Below are positions 20,226 through 31,561 of a stretch of 64,000 bases of DNA, one piece after another. The position numbers were made by a program, and so were the translations under genes. Positions within the stretch are counted from its first letter, which is position 1, and every line of letters begins with the position of its first letter. The notes under the pieces are model-generated. The model had not been told where the DNA came from. It did not search any database and was given only the letters and a program-made list of their open reading frames with translations. The stretch is taken from the NCBI RefSeq assembly GCF_008086545.1, contig NZ_CP043026.1:558001-622000 (forward strand), in the 5' to 3' direction. Source of the DNA: Spiroplasma chinense. GTDB lineage: Bacteria > Bacillota_I > Bacilli_A > Mycoplasmatales > Mycoplasmataceae.

Positions 20226-22568
20226 AACTCTATTTAATTCGAAAATATTTCATTTACCATCTTGTTCTTCTTGTAATCCAACTTTATACATATATTTATT
20301 TCCAGTTTCAACATCATTATAAACCAAGTTATAAGTGATTGTTCCCCCAAAACTATTCATACTTAAACCATTGTTTTTGATATTTTTAGTTTTATATCTA
20401 GTTTTATCAAGAGGTTTAGCTATTTGTTCTGTTATATAGTTTTGTTTTTTAACACTGTTAACTTTAAATCCATTCATAATACTTGCTAAACAATTTATAA
20501 CATCTTTATCTCTAAAGATTAATTGTAAACCTTTTAATAAACTGTTATCTCTAAAAGTTTTGGTTTTTTCATCGTATCCAAGAATAGACATTGCACCATC
20601 ACTTCCATATGAAACATCACTTCCATATTTAAATCCTAAACCAGGGTTTTCAGAAGTAAGTTTTAAAGCTTCAATTAAATTTTTACCTTCAGCATAAATT
20701 GAATTTGAGTTTCCTGGAGGCGCTTTTTTGTAGTAAATTGTGATATTATTTGCATTTTTTAATGCATTTGTTAAATTATCTATCCCTTGTTCAAGAGAAG
20801 TTTGTTCTGCTCTCTCTTGGGTAGTGTTTTTAAAACCTGTATTTAATTTTGAATAAAGGTTAGTTAAAGCGTCATATAATGTTAGACCATCATCATTTGT
20901 TATTGTTAATAAATTATAAAGATTTATATTTTTCCCATTTATTTTAACTTGTAATAGGTCAGACAAGAATGAAGAATCTGGTGATCAAATTGCATCATAA
21001 GAATTTCTCAATATTTCAGGATCAGGGAAAGGAAGGTCAACATTAAATGATTTTAATAATTCTACCAGGCCAACCAACGATTCATTGTTTGTTAATTTAT
21101 CTACTAAATATGGAATAAAGTTTCCTAACAACATTGCTCCTGTATCTTTTAAACTTCCCAAGTCTAGGTTTAATAATGTTGGTAAATTAAAACCTATAGC
21201 ATGAATCAACATACTTAAAATGTTGTCAGGTGTATCTACACTAGAAAAATTATTAGCCAATCAACTTGTTCACAAGTAGTGATCATCAGGCATTTCAACT
21301 TTTTGAGCAGAACTATTGCTGTTCAATAAAATTAGTGCTAATTTTCTAAAGCCAAGACCATTTTTATCATTGCCTATATTAGTTGCTATTTTTAAGTTAC
21401 TTATTGCTTTTTTAAATGAAAAATTCTTTTCAAAATTAGATGCAGAAAAATCGTCTAAAAACTCTTTGTTTGTTTTTGAGGAACTTAATAAATGATTCTC
21501 ATCACTTAATGAAGAGTCTAATTCGATGATACCTGGTCTAATTAACACAGCTCCAATTATAAAAAATATATCTTTTAATGATGAGATTAAACCTATTATA
21601 TCTAGGTTATCAAGGCCACCACTAAAAATTTCTCCAATTGTTGTTGCTAATTTTTCATCTAAGAAAGTTGAGTTAAAATTTTTTATAACATCTGAATTAA
21701 TCTCAACAACTTTATCGCTTTTACCAAAAATTCTAGCAACAGCATTATTCAATCTTACTGCAGCTTCTCTTTGAATATCTTCTTGAGTAATTGTCTCATC
21801 TTTATAATCAGATAACATAATTTCATTTACATAATTATCTATAATTGAAACAGCTTTAGAATTCATTCTTGAAAATAGATTAATTATAAATTTAAATATA
21901 CTATTTACAATTGACCCTACATCAGAAGAACTAAAGTCAACTGATAAGAAGCTTGAAACAATAAGTTCAAACAAATCTGAATTAGAAGCAAATTGAAATA
22001 ATGTGCTTAAAACAGGTTTAATATCTGCTAAAACATCTCCCAAACTATCTAATATCGATAAATCAAAGTTATTTCCAATTAATCCAAGTAATGTTGGTAA
22101 CAATCCTTTAATTGAACCAACTAAACTTGGTTCAATACCTCCAGCTGTTTGAATTAAACTTAACACCATACTGATTGTTCCGCCAATTTCGTCAAATGAA
22201 GTTGTTGCAGTTTTTGTACCTTCTAAATTTAAATTTGTGTTTTCAATTGAAACAAAATAATTTTTGTCCAATGTTTTTCCAAATGTTCCTTCAACAAGTT
22301 GATCAACTTTTGTTAATGTTGAAGTTCCAAAGTTATCCATAACATCCTTTGCATAATTTCCATTTAAGTATTGTCCTGCATAATTTACATTAACATTATT
22401 TGTATCACTTGCAATAGCTGCACGAATTGCTACACTTGCATTTTCAACAACTTGTTTTACTTTGTTTTTAATGTACTCTTTTTCATGATTTACTAGCGAA
22501 CAAGCAGAAACACTTGCAGCAGAAACCAAAATTGAAGCACTTGATAATAAAGCTAATAATTTTTTCAT
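20223..22568 (-). CDS. Large surface lipoprotein
   Basis: A 781-aa protein. ATG 22568 is chosen because it starts the MKK signal and follows AGAGAAG; a signal peptide with lipobox SVSAC gives lipidated Cys23. The body is Asn/Ser/Leu-rich, with hydrophobic helical segments (SLGDVLADIKPVL, FKFIINLFSRM). Its general layout is that of the big paralogous lipoproteins of Spiroplasma/Mesoplasma and resembles the two at 57440 and 59616. Four TGA codons (seen as TCA on the plus strand) are Trp. Divergent from the giant FtsX-type permease, with which it may cooperate; no function can be assigned. Confidence 0.85.
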
Positions 22569-22666
22569 TTTCTTCTCTCTTTTCCCGAATATCATTTTTA
22601 TTTTACTATAATTTATTATAATTTTAAAAATTTTAAAAGAGTATAGAAATTATAAAAAGTATTTTA

Positions 22667-22690
22667 AATTATAAAAATTTTTTTATAATT
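22667..22690. repeat. Inverted repeat in the lipoprotein/permease divergent promoter region
   Basis: AATTATAAAAA / TTTTTATAATT, 11-bp perfect arms with a 2-nt gap, midway in the 195-nt divergent spacer. A promoter-like TTGAAA-N16-TAAGAT for the permease lies just right at 22712-22739. Role unknown: operator or AT-rich cruciform. Confidence 0.5.
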
Positions 22691-22763
22691 GTCATATAAT
22701 AAAAAATGTACTTGAAATATAAAAAAATAGTTATAAGATATTAAAGATAAGTGGGAATAAAAG

Positions 22764-25700
22764 ATGAAAATAAGTAGTATTTTTTTATACCTTAAACAAG
22801 GTATTAGAGGAGTTATGAAATTTAAGGTGCAATTCTATGTGATTGTTATTTTGACATCAATTGCAACAATGATTTTAAGTATTTCATTATCTGCCTCAAG
22901 TAGAATTAAACAAAACTATGATTCAATAACTTCAAAAATGGATAAATTTGATTACATAACTTCAAGAGAAGTTGGTTCTCAATCAACTAAAGATCCAAAA
23001 ATGGTGCCATTAGTTGATTTTATTGATTCACAAGCTTTAACTGTTAATTATTTAAATAAAGGTCTTGAAGATCCGCTAAACGAGGGATTATCATACAACT
23101 TTAATTTAATTGATTCTTCTAAATTTTCTAATTTAGATAGTTTTAAAGATTTGAAAGACCTGACCAGAAATGACTATCTAAATAGTTACCAAAAAACATT
23201 TATATCAACTGCATTTGATTCTCAAGAAGTTCAAAATGCAATGTTTGATTTGTTTGCGAATGATAATTATTTAGAACCTTTCTTTCATTATGAATACAAT
23301 TATGAAAAAGATAGTGTTACATATAAAACTAACTATGATAAATATAATCAAGGTGTAATGAATGGTTCATTAATGTTTAGAGATGTTAGAAGCACAGGGT
23401 CTTCACGTTTCAATAACTTTGCAACTGTTGCTATGAACAACATGGTAACTTCATTCTTAGAAGATCTATTTAATTACAATGGAGTAGAAGGGCAAAGCGC
23501 ACCGTACTTAAAAACTTCTGCGTTTTATAAATTAAAAAATCTTGGTTTAATTAAAAAAGATGATTTTTCTTTAGATTTTGACAATAATCAAAACAAATAT
23601 CAAATTTATATGATTACAGCATTTAACACTGTATTGACAAGTGTAATAAATAATGCAAATGAGTATCTATCTAACTTTATTGATCAAGCTGTTGTAAAAA
23701 TTGCAGATAAAAGTAACGATAGTCCAAAAGAACAATTAGCAAAAGAATTTAATGCTAACTTTGCTGATTTAGCAGGTTTTGAATTCTATGAAAACAATAA
23801 AAATAATAAAGAAATTGCAGAAGTGTTATATGAATTTATTATGGGTTCAAAACACAATAGTCAAACAGCTTCAAAAAAAGCAAGTGATTTTGTAGTACAA
23901 GGAAATAACTTAGCATGAGTTGAAAAAGTTAACTATGGAACTGGTGATAAAGAATATTTTGATAAAAATCTATTATTAAATAATAGGGATAATAAATATG
24001 CCTATGGAAATAGAGGAAGTTTAATTCAAATAGTGGCTCCATTCGATGCTGATGGTAATTTACCATCAAGAATTGGTAGAACTAATGGTCAAAAACTTCT
24101 TCAATTAGAAGATGCAAAACTATCAATAAGTCAGGTTTTAGCTCACTTTGTTGGATTCGAAGATTATGCAGATAGAGATAATGTAACTTTCCAAAACGTA
24201 AATAACATTAGAACTTTTTATTTAAGAAATCAAATTTTAGGAAACGCAACTCAATTTAGAGTTGAACAAAGAGCTGAAATTTCTCTAACAGATAGTACAA
24301 AAGAAATGAAGTACAGAATGGTTGTGCTTGATGATTTATGAAGAGAAAGATTATCAATCGTTGATGGTAGAGCACCATTGTCAAATGATGAAATGGTTAT
24401 AAATCCTCAATATGCAAACAAAAACAAAATCAAAATTGGACAAAGACTTTCAGTAGGGGGAGCAGAATTTACTATTACAGGTTTTGCTTCAGATCCTCTA
24501 ACATATTATCCAGTTTCTGATGAAAACACATTCCTACCAAACAGTCGTAAAAGTTTAATTCTTTACGCTGATATGGAAGTAATTAATAAAATATTTACAG
24601 ATGACTTTAGAAAATTTGCTTCAAGAAGTGTTTATACAATTCTTACAGCAAAAGATGGTGTAAATGCTGAAGTTGCAAAAAAAGATTATGAATCATTGCA
24701 AATGCAAAGCGTTAAAGATATACCACAATTTCTTAATGTGAAAAACAAAATTTCAAATGGTGAAGATGCTCCAAATGTAGCGATTAGATCTGGTGAAGAG
24801 TTATCAAGTTTTGAAGACTCAAATTTAAAATACAACTGAGTTGTAGCACCAAAAATCATCTTTATCTTTAATCTATTTTCTGGAATTGCAAGTTCAGTGA
24901 TTGCAGCAATAGCACTTTATGCAATGATATTGGCTGTTAAAAAAACAATCGAACTAAACTCTGGGGAAATTGCTATTTTAAAAGCTATGGGAGTTAAAAC
25001 AAGTTTAATTTCTTTATCATATATTTCATATGGTTTAATCACAACATTTGTTGTTGTTCCAGTTTCTTGATTAGCTGCAATGTTTTTACAAGAAATAATA
25101 GTTCAAATATTTTTATCATATATGACAGGATCGTATTTAAATATATTCTTTGACTATTTGCCATTCTTGTTGGCGGTCATGTTATTTGGGGTTCTTTCAA
25201 TAATAATTTCATATATTGTTGCCATATCATTAAACAAAAAACCAGTGATTGAAATACTTAATAAAAAAGAAAAAGTTAAACGTTATGAATTGATTGATAA
25301 AATCAAAAATTCTATGACAAGTAGAATGAGTTTTTCAAAAAGATTTAGTACAGAACTTGCTTTCTCTGGTTTCTCAAAAACATTATTAACAGGGGTTACA
25401 ATATTTATTTCAACCTTCTTTGTTACTTTATGTCTTGCAATACCTGGAGTAATTCAACAAACGGTAGGTTCATATTATAAAAATGTTAAGTATGCAAACT
25501 CTGTTGAGAATATTGAATTACTAGGAAATGCACCACTCTCAAAAACAGCTTTATCACCATGACAAGGTGTTGAATATTATGAAGATAAATATACAGATTC
25601 AAATGGTATATTTGGAACTAGTTTCTCAAAAATAGCTAATTCTATTTCTTCTAATATGTCTATTCAAGACAATTCAGTATTACCTACATTGGTAATGGGT

Positions 25701-28073
25701 GAAAAAGATGGAAGCATAAACTACAATTGATACTACAATGCTGTCTTGAATCATACCGATGAAGGAAATGTAGTATCAAGCGAAGAGGACAATAACTTAA
25801 TTTCTGTAATTTCAAGTACTTTTGGTAATAATATTTCTGAATTACTTGGTAAAGGAATTTCAATTGGAGAAATCCAGAAAATTATTGAAATGATAATTCA
25901 CTCAACTGATGAACGATTTGATAATTTTGAAGATAGAAAATTAAAAATAACTCAAATTTCTGACTTCTTAACAAATGGATTACCAGATATCTTAAAAAAT
26001 GTTATAGGAAATGAAGCTCAACTTTCAGGTAACTGAAAAGATCAAATTATTGAAATTATTAGTTCAGATGTTCCTTCATACATTAAAAATTATTTAAATA
26101 TTTCTGAAAACAGATATAACCAATATAAATTTGGTTGAACATTTAATACATATATTCCAGGGGTAGATACACTTTATACTTCAATTAAAGGTAATGCAAA
26201 TGGAGAACACATTCAAATAACAGGTCTACCTTCAGACCAAACAGCATTTAATATTTCAAATAATGAGAAAAAAATATTTGGAAGTGAATACCAATATCGT
26301 CAAATTGAAAATATTTTACATGGAACTGGTGAAGCTAAAGACATTGTTATAAATGGTGAAAAAGTATATGATGCTTCAAAACGTGAATTAAATATTCCAA
26401 TGATCGTTAACGGTGAAGCTATTCGAAATTATAATATTACTGATAATTTAATCAATAACTTAGATGTTAATGCTAAAAGAATTTTAATTTCAGAAAATGG
26501 AATGAATATTCCAAATTCAGCTTGAATGTATGACGATAGTGATTATGTAAACTATGCAACTGGAAATGAAAAATTAAAATCAAGTATTATAAAAAGTAAT
26601 TATGTTGACAAACATTGATTAAATCCAGCGGATTTACAAACAAGTAAATTTACTTTCCAACCAATTTTCAATTACAAAGATGGTGGATATACACAAGGAT
26701 TTAACAGAGGTAAAAATGTAAGCAAAATAATGAACGATTCATTTGCTTTCTATGATATTCAATCAAGTTACGATTCTAATGGTGAAGAAAAATTAGAAGC
26801 TCAAATAAGACCTTACTATCAATATGATAATGTTATGTTATTTATTCCAAAAGAACTTGGAGCAAAATTTGATAACATAGCAAATGTAGGTTCAGTTAAA
26901 AACAGAGATACTTTCTACGGTCAAGTTAAAGCAAGTGAAGTACCTGAAACAACTAGAAATGATTGAAATGCAACATTAGGAAAAAATGTTAGTGATTACA
27001 TTTGAATTAGACCTTATTCAAAATACTTTGACCCAAGTGATACTTACTATAAAACTGAAGAAAACCTTCAAGGAGATGAAGCTGGAGAACTTGTAAATGC
27101 TAAATTAGGTTATTTACAAGCTGCATTTACTTCATCAGACAATCCATTTAAACTTGAAGATGTTTCAATGGATTGAAAAACTTTATCAAATGGTAATGTA
27201 CAAAAAATTAATTTAGTTAAAAAAGGTGAACTTAAAATTTATGGATCAGATTTACTAATCGTGGACCAAGATCTTGCAAACTTAATTAATGGATATTCAA
27301 TTCAAAAATATATTCCTTTTGATTCAACACCAGAAGATTGAAATAACCCTAATAATGGAAGTTATACACAAAATGGAGTTAAAATTAATACTTATAATTT
27401 AAAAACTCCAGAAAGATTAATTACTGAACGTAGTGGTACAGATTATGTATATGGACTAAATGATGAACAAAAATCATATAGACCAAATGCTTGATATAAT
27501 GGAGTTTATTCAACAGCAAGTGAACCATACTACATTACAACTCAAATTTCAACAACTAAAAACCCAAGAATTGGTGAAGATAAGTTGAATGGTTCAAGTG
27601 CCTTTACTTCTCTTGTAGAAATGAAAGATCAAGTGTTCTTGAGTGAACAGAGAAACTTAATTAACCAAATTGAAAATCTGGTTATGACAATTGGTGTATT
27701 CTTTATAGCCTTTGTTATTATAGTTTCAACTTTATCTATTATTTTGATTACAGATCTTTATGTAAATCAATACAAAAAATTCATGTTAGTTCTTAAATCT
27801 CTTGGTTATTCAAATCTAGAGATTATCAAGTACACGTTTGGATTTACAAGTGTATTTTCAACAATGACGTTCTTGATTGGTAGTGCTCTGAGTTATCTAA
27901 CAATATTTGGACTTGTTTCGATTATAAACAAAAAAGTCATGTCTATTCCTTATGGAATAACATGGTGAAGTCCATTTATGGCTGCAATGATTATTATTTC
28001 TTGTTTTGTAGTAGCGATAGTTATTACTACTAGAAAAATAAGAAAAGAATCTCCAACAGTTATCACAAGTTAA
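22764..28073 (+). CDS. Giant FtsX-family (ABC3) permease
   Basis: A 1769-aa membrane protein, ATG 22764; more than 15 TGA codons are read as Trp and no TAA/TAG interrupts the frame. One TM helix at about 20-42 precedes a large external domain. The first FtsX block (about 693-830) includes GEIAILKAMGV, the hallmark of FtsX/MacB/LolE permeases. Another TM at about 870-900 starts a second external domain of about 700 residues. The final FtsX block (about 1635-1765) includes KKFMLVLKSLGYSN. The layout is a duplicated permease. Such proteins work with an ABC ATPase in lipoprotein or substrate extrusion; no ATPase gene is adjacent here. Divergent from a large lipoprotein gene. Confidence 0.9.
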
Positions 28074-28081
28074 ATTTAAAA

Positions 28082-28113
28082 AAATAAAGTTAAATTATAA
28101 CTTTATTTTTTTA
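28082..28113 (+). terminator. Terminator after the permease
   Basis: AAATAAAGTTA / TAACTTTATTT stem with AATTA loop and T7. Confidence 0.85.
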
Positions 28114-28161
28114 TTAGTGATATAATAGTAGCCACAATATATGAAATATTAAGAAAAAATG

Positions 28162-28170
28162 TGTTATAAT
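28162..28170 (+). promoter_or_regulatory. Extended -10 promoter
   Basis: TGTTATAAT (TGn + TATAAT), about 30 nt before the start of the 175-aa gene. No good -35, as expected for an extended -10. A second TATAAT lies about 40 nt upstream. Confidence 0.6.
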
Positions 28171-28198
28171 AGTTATGTATTTAAGGAGAGAAAAAAAT

Positions 28199-28726
28199 AT
28201 GAGCGAAAAAGTATATCAATTGAATTCAGATCAGCTAGGAGTGGTAAGTTTCGATGAACCATGATTTTTATGTCATATTGGGACATTTGAAAAAGATGAA
28301 CCAACTCAAGTTTTCTTCCCATCATTAGCAGCTGGGATCAAAGGTTTTCCTCAATTCTTTCAAGAAGAGGTTGTTAAAGTTTGACAAGAACTAGGTCCAG
28401 AAGGAGAAGCAAAACTTCAAAGACTTAGAGAATATTTATTATCAGAATGATGAAATCCTGGAATTGAAACAATGAGAGAAACACTATACAAACAATATGG
28501 TTACCCTGAATTTAAAGATAAGTCTGGAAAAGATTTAATTATGGATGGTTATGATTTCTTAAGTACTACTATTGGACACATTACACTGCGTTACAGTAAT
28601 ATGCACTTTAACTTTGAAGGACTACACATTTCAGCAAGAGTTGTAGATAAATTCTTAGCGGTAAATTTCTGAGATAAAGTTAAAACTGAAGCTATGTCTA
28701 TGTTGGGAACAACACAATTAAAATAG
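28199..28726 (+). CDS. Conserved-looking cytosolic protein, unknown
   Basis: A 175-aa protein, ATG 28199 after AAGGAGAG; ends TAG 28724-28726. Soluble mixed alpha/beta, with no signal peptide, TM or recognised domain. Rich in aromatic residues (PWFLCHIG, GFPQFFQEEV, SEWWNPG). Monocistronic, with its own promoter and terminator. Confidence 0.75.
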
Positions 28727-28733
28727 ATAAAAT

Positions 28734-28766
28734 AAAATCTACACTTTTAAAAGTGTAGATTTTTTA
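28734..28766. terminator. Bidirectional terminator
   Basis: Long stem AAAATCTACACTTTT with its exact complement, flanked by an A-tract and T-tract between convergent genes. Confidence 0.85.
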
Positions 28767-29198
28767 TTTTGAAATTTTAATAATGTCTTTTATTTTAATG
28801 TCTAAATATTTGTTCATGTTTTTAGCTAAAACATAAACTACAGCTCCATTTTTAAAATACTCAGTAACTTTATTAGGTTTAAAGTTTGAATAAGTTTCAA
28901 TTACTTGGTATTTTTTGTCACAAAAAATTAGATCTACATCGTCTTTAAACCCAAAAGAATTAAAACCCTTTAAATTAATAAAACGATAACCCAAATAATA
29001 ATTCAACTTATCTTTAAAGACAAGAGCATTGAATTTTTGGTTCATTGTTGTAATGTTTCTTATATTTATATTTTGAATTTCATTATTTAAGACTAACTGA
29101 TAAACTTTGTCAATATTTCTTTGTCTTTCCAAAGCTCTATTATCATTTGTATCTCTTAAAATTCTAAATATTTGTTTTGTGCTTCTAAATAATCCCAA
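28764..29198 (-). CDS. DUF192-like small protein
   Basis: A 144-aa protein. I prefer TTG at 29198 (product begins with GLFRSTKQIF) because AGGTG lies just upstream; an in-frame GTG at 29207 overlaps that site and would add three residues. The C-terminal half has the DUF192 pattern: DVDLIFCDKKYQVIETYSN, then a Pro and a hydrophobic VYVLAKNM followed by IKIKDII. The N-terminal half is charged and helical. Function of DUF192 proteins is unclear. Family call is by pattern only. Confidence 0.65.
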   Translation of the reverse strand: MGLFRSTKQIFRILRDTNDNRALERQRNIDKVYQLVLNNEIQNINIRNITTMNQKFNALVFKDKLNYYLGYRFINLKGFNSFGFKDDVDLIFCDKKYQVIETYSNFKPNKVTEYFKNGAVVYVLAKNMNKYLDIKIKDIIKISK

Positions 29199-29261
29199 AG
29201 TAATCACCTAACTTAATTATAACTATTTTTTTATATATAATATATTATAAGGAGGAAAATT

Positions 29262-29837
29262 ATGGCAAAAGTTGCAATATTTTTAGCAACAGGGTTTGAA
29301 GAAACAGAAATGATAGCAACAGCTGATGTTTTAAGAAGAGCTGAAGCGTTATTTAAAGGTTCATTCCCAGTTGTAGATTTAGTATCTATTAATGATAAAA
29401 AAACAGTTGAGGGAGCTCACAAATTATCAATAAATGCTGACAAAACTATTCAAGAAATTAATTTTGATGAATATGATTGTTTAGTGTTGCCGGGGGGACA
29501 ACCTGGAGTTGATAATTTAATGCTTTCAGAAACATTAATGAGTGCAGTTGAAAAACATGCAAAAGCAAACAAAGTTGTTGCTGCAATTTGTGCAGCACCT
29601 CAAATTTTAGGTAAATTAGGACTTGTAGATAAAGTTGAAGTAACTCATTACCCTGGATGTGATAAATATCTTGATAATGCAGTAAAAAAACCGCATATGA
29701 GTGCAATTGCTGATGGAAATATAATCACAGGAAGTTCAATTGGGGGAGCTTTACAATTTGGATTACAAATTGTAGATCAATTTACTACAACTGAACAAAT
29801 GTTAGCTTTACACGAAACTCTAGTTTTCAACTATTAA
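29262..29837 (+). CDS. DJ-1/PfpI (YajL-type) family protein
   Basis: A 191-aa protein, ATG 29262 after AAGGAGG. Full-length class-I glutamine-amidotransferase-like fold: GFEETE with conserved Glu16, CLVLPGGQPG, and the nucleophile elbow AAICAAP with Cys110. This subgroup covers YajL/DJ-1 proteins linked to oxidative and carbonyl stress. Monocistronic with a terminator. Confidence 0.9.
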   Translation: MAKVAIFLATGFEETEMIATADVLRRAEALFKGSFPVVDLVSINDKKTVEGAHKLSINADKTIQEINFDEYDCLVLPGGQPGVDNLMLSETLMSAVEKHAKANKVVAAICAAPQILGKLGLVDKVEVTHYPGCDKYLDNAVKKPHMSAIADGNIITGSSIGGALQFGLQIVDQFTTTEQMLALHETLVFNY

Positions 29838-29840
29838 TTT

Positions 29841-29873
29841 AAAAATCATTCTAGAATTAGAATGATTTTTTTT
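29841..29873 (+). terminator. Terminator after the DJ-1 gene
   Basis: AAAAATCATTCTA / TAGAATGATTTTT stem, GAAT loop. Confidence 0.85.
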
Positions 29874-29950
29874 GTGAAAATAATTACCGCCCATAAATGA
29901 TAAAATTAAACTACAAATAAAATTAATTTGTTTGTTGAAGGAGAATTTTA

Positions 29951-30616
29951 ATGATTGAAGTAAAAAACTTAAGTCTCTCTTATAAAAAAAGAGAAGTTCT
30001 TAATGTTAAAGAGTTAATTATAAATGACAAAGATAAAATTGCATTAGCTGGTTTAAATGGGGCTGGAAAAACAACTCTTGCAGAAATTTTAATTGGAGTT
30101 AAAGGATATTATAAAGGTGAATTGAACTACAAGAAAGATTACATTTATAATGCAGTTTTTCAAGATTGTAATTTTGTAGCAGATTGTAAAATTAAAGACA
30201 TATTTTATCTATATTGTGATTTGTACAATATAAAAATGGATCATAAAAAAATATTTGAAGAATATGACTTACTTAAAGTTGAAAACAACTTATATAAAAG
30301 ATTAAGTGGTGGTCAACAACAAAAATTCAAATTTTTAATAGCTTTATTAAATGAACCTAATTTTTTGTTGTTAGATGAAATAACAACAGCTTTAGATTAC
30401 GATTGAAGGGTAAGAATAATAGAAATAATAAAACAAAAAATTCAAAATAATGATATGAATTTATTGTTAATATCACATAATCCAGAAGAAATAGCACATT
30501 TATGTAATAGAATAGTTCTTTTACAAGATGGAAGCGTTTTTAAGGATGAAAAGATAACAGGAACTTATGAAGAAAAAATAAAACAAATTAAGGAGGTTTT
30601 TGGTCACAATGTTTAG
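29951..30616 (+). CDS. ABC transporter ATP-binding protein
   Basis: A 221-aa ATPase, ATG 29951 after GAAGGAG. Walker A GLNGAGKT at 34-41, signature LSGGQ at 118-122, Walker B FLLLDE at 138-143 and the switch His in SHNPEE. Somewhat short but complete. Its last 8 nt overlap the start of the permease gene, so the two are coupled. With the ABC-2 permease it forms an exporter; substrate unknown. Confidence 0.9.
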
Positions 30617-31325
30617 AGTTGAATTATTTAGAATATTAAAAAATCCTATAAATGTTTTCTTTCTTATTGTTTGACCTGTAGTCTTATTAATATTGTTTGG
30701 TGAGTTATCTGGAAGTCGTTTAGTAGGACAACAATTTTTAGCACTTCTGTTATTGCCTGCTTTAACTATTACTATTATGACTTTTGGTCTTAATTTTGCA
30801 TCTGATAAAGTTGAAAAAAGAATCAAACATTATTTGGTTGTTAAAGGTGCTATAAAAAAATATGTTATAACCTCACTTTTAGTTAATACATTAATTTTTG
30901 AGTTTTTAATTTGTCTATTAATAATAATTGGTGTTTCTGCTTATGGAGTAGAATTTACAACAGCAAATTTTGCAATATATATTTTTATGCCTCAATTTGC
31001 TTTTATTATAGGTTTCTTTATTTCGTTAATAATTGGAGAATATGTGACTTCGTTTACATATGCTGCACCATTAGCGTCGCTAGTTTTCTTCTTTATTCTA
31101 ATTTCTTCTGGAATGACTTTTCCTTTTGCATTAGCTTGAAGAAATACAGATTTTATGTTGGAATATCTAACACCTTATGGATGTATGGTGATACTTCACC
31201 ATCATATTTCAGGAGATAGAATATTGACAGATTTTCAACTAGGTTTGACAATAGCTTTATTATTGATTTATACTTCTTTAATTATTAGTTTTGCAATCTT
31301 TTCTCTAAAAAGATTAAAAAAATAA
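30609..31325 (+). CDS. ABC-2-type permease
   Basis: A 238-aa protein, ATG 30609 with AAGGAGG at 30590-30596. Six hydrophobic segments (about 16-30, 40-60, 90-115, 120-145, 150-175 and 210-232) in an ABC-2 membrane arrangement, with charged SDKVEKRIKHYLVVKGA between TM2 and TM3, the usual ABC-2 amphipathic loop. Partner of the ATPase just upstream. Substrate unknown. Confidence 0.82.
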
Positions 31326-31371
31326 TAATAAAAATAAAAAATATCATTTAAAATAATAGGGTAATTAAGGA

Positions 31372-31440
31372 GTAATTTGTATAAGTTAACATAATGGGTT
31401 AACGTCTCTACGCCAGACCGATCTGGATGCTATGAATTGC
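31372..31440 (+). ncRNA. Purine riboswitch (guanine-type) upstream of NCS2 permease
   Basis: P1 pairs 31372-31381 with 31431-31440 (10 bp, three G-U). P2 GTTAAC/GTTAAC encloses L2 ATAATGG. J2/3 is GTCTCTAC, carrying the conserved UCUAC. P3 CCAGA/TCTGG has loop CCGA, whose CC can pair with GG of L2. The base just before the P1 3' strand is C (31430), equivalent to C74 that pairs with guanine; U51 is kept (31409). The next gene is a purine permease, the usual target. P3 loop and J3/1 are atypical (see findings). Confidence 0.85.
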
Positions 31441-31500
31441 CTTATTGAAAAAATTCTATAAACAAGTTATTTTTTAATTACATTTTTAAAATAGAAAGTC

Positions 31501-31549
31501 TTTTCTTTTTTGAAAATGTTTTTTTATTTTCATTTTACAAAAAAGAAAA
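31501..31549 (+). promoter_or_regulatory. Hairpin abutting the permease ribosome site
   Basis: TTTTCTTTTTTG (31501-31512) is an exact complement of CAAAAAAGAAAA (31538-31549), extended inward by AAAATG/CATTTT with a single bulge. The stem ends 2 nt before GGAGG at 31552-31556, so it could control translation as part of the riboswitch expression platform. Confidence 0.6.
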
Positions 31550-31561
31550 ATGGAGGAAAAA

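Noticed and set aside
22764-28073. Apparent string of broken reading frames suggesting pseudogenes
   Set aside because: All breaks are TGA and fall at plausible Trp positions; the same is true of universally conserved genes here, so this is code 4, not decay.
31372-31440. 2'-deoxyguanosine riboswitch
   Set aside because: L2 resembles that class, but J2/3 keeps UCUAC (U51) rather than the C-rich dG-type segment, and the neighbour is a purine base permease.
31550-31561. Upstream ATG for the NCS2 permease
   Set aside because: It precedes the GGAGG that properly spaces ATG 31562.
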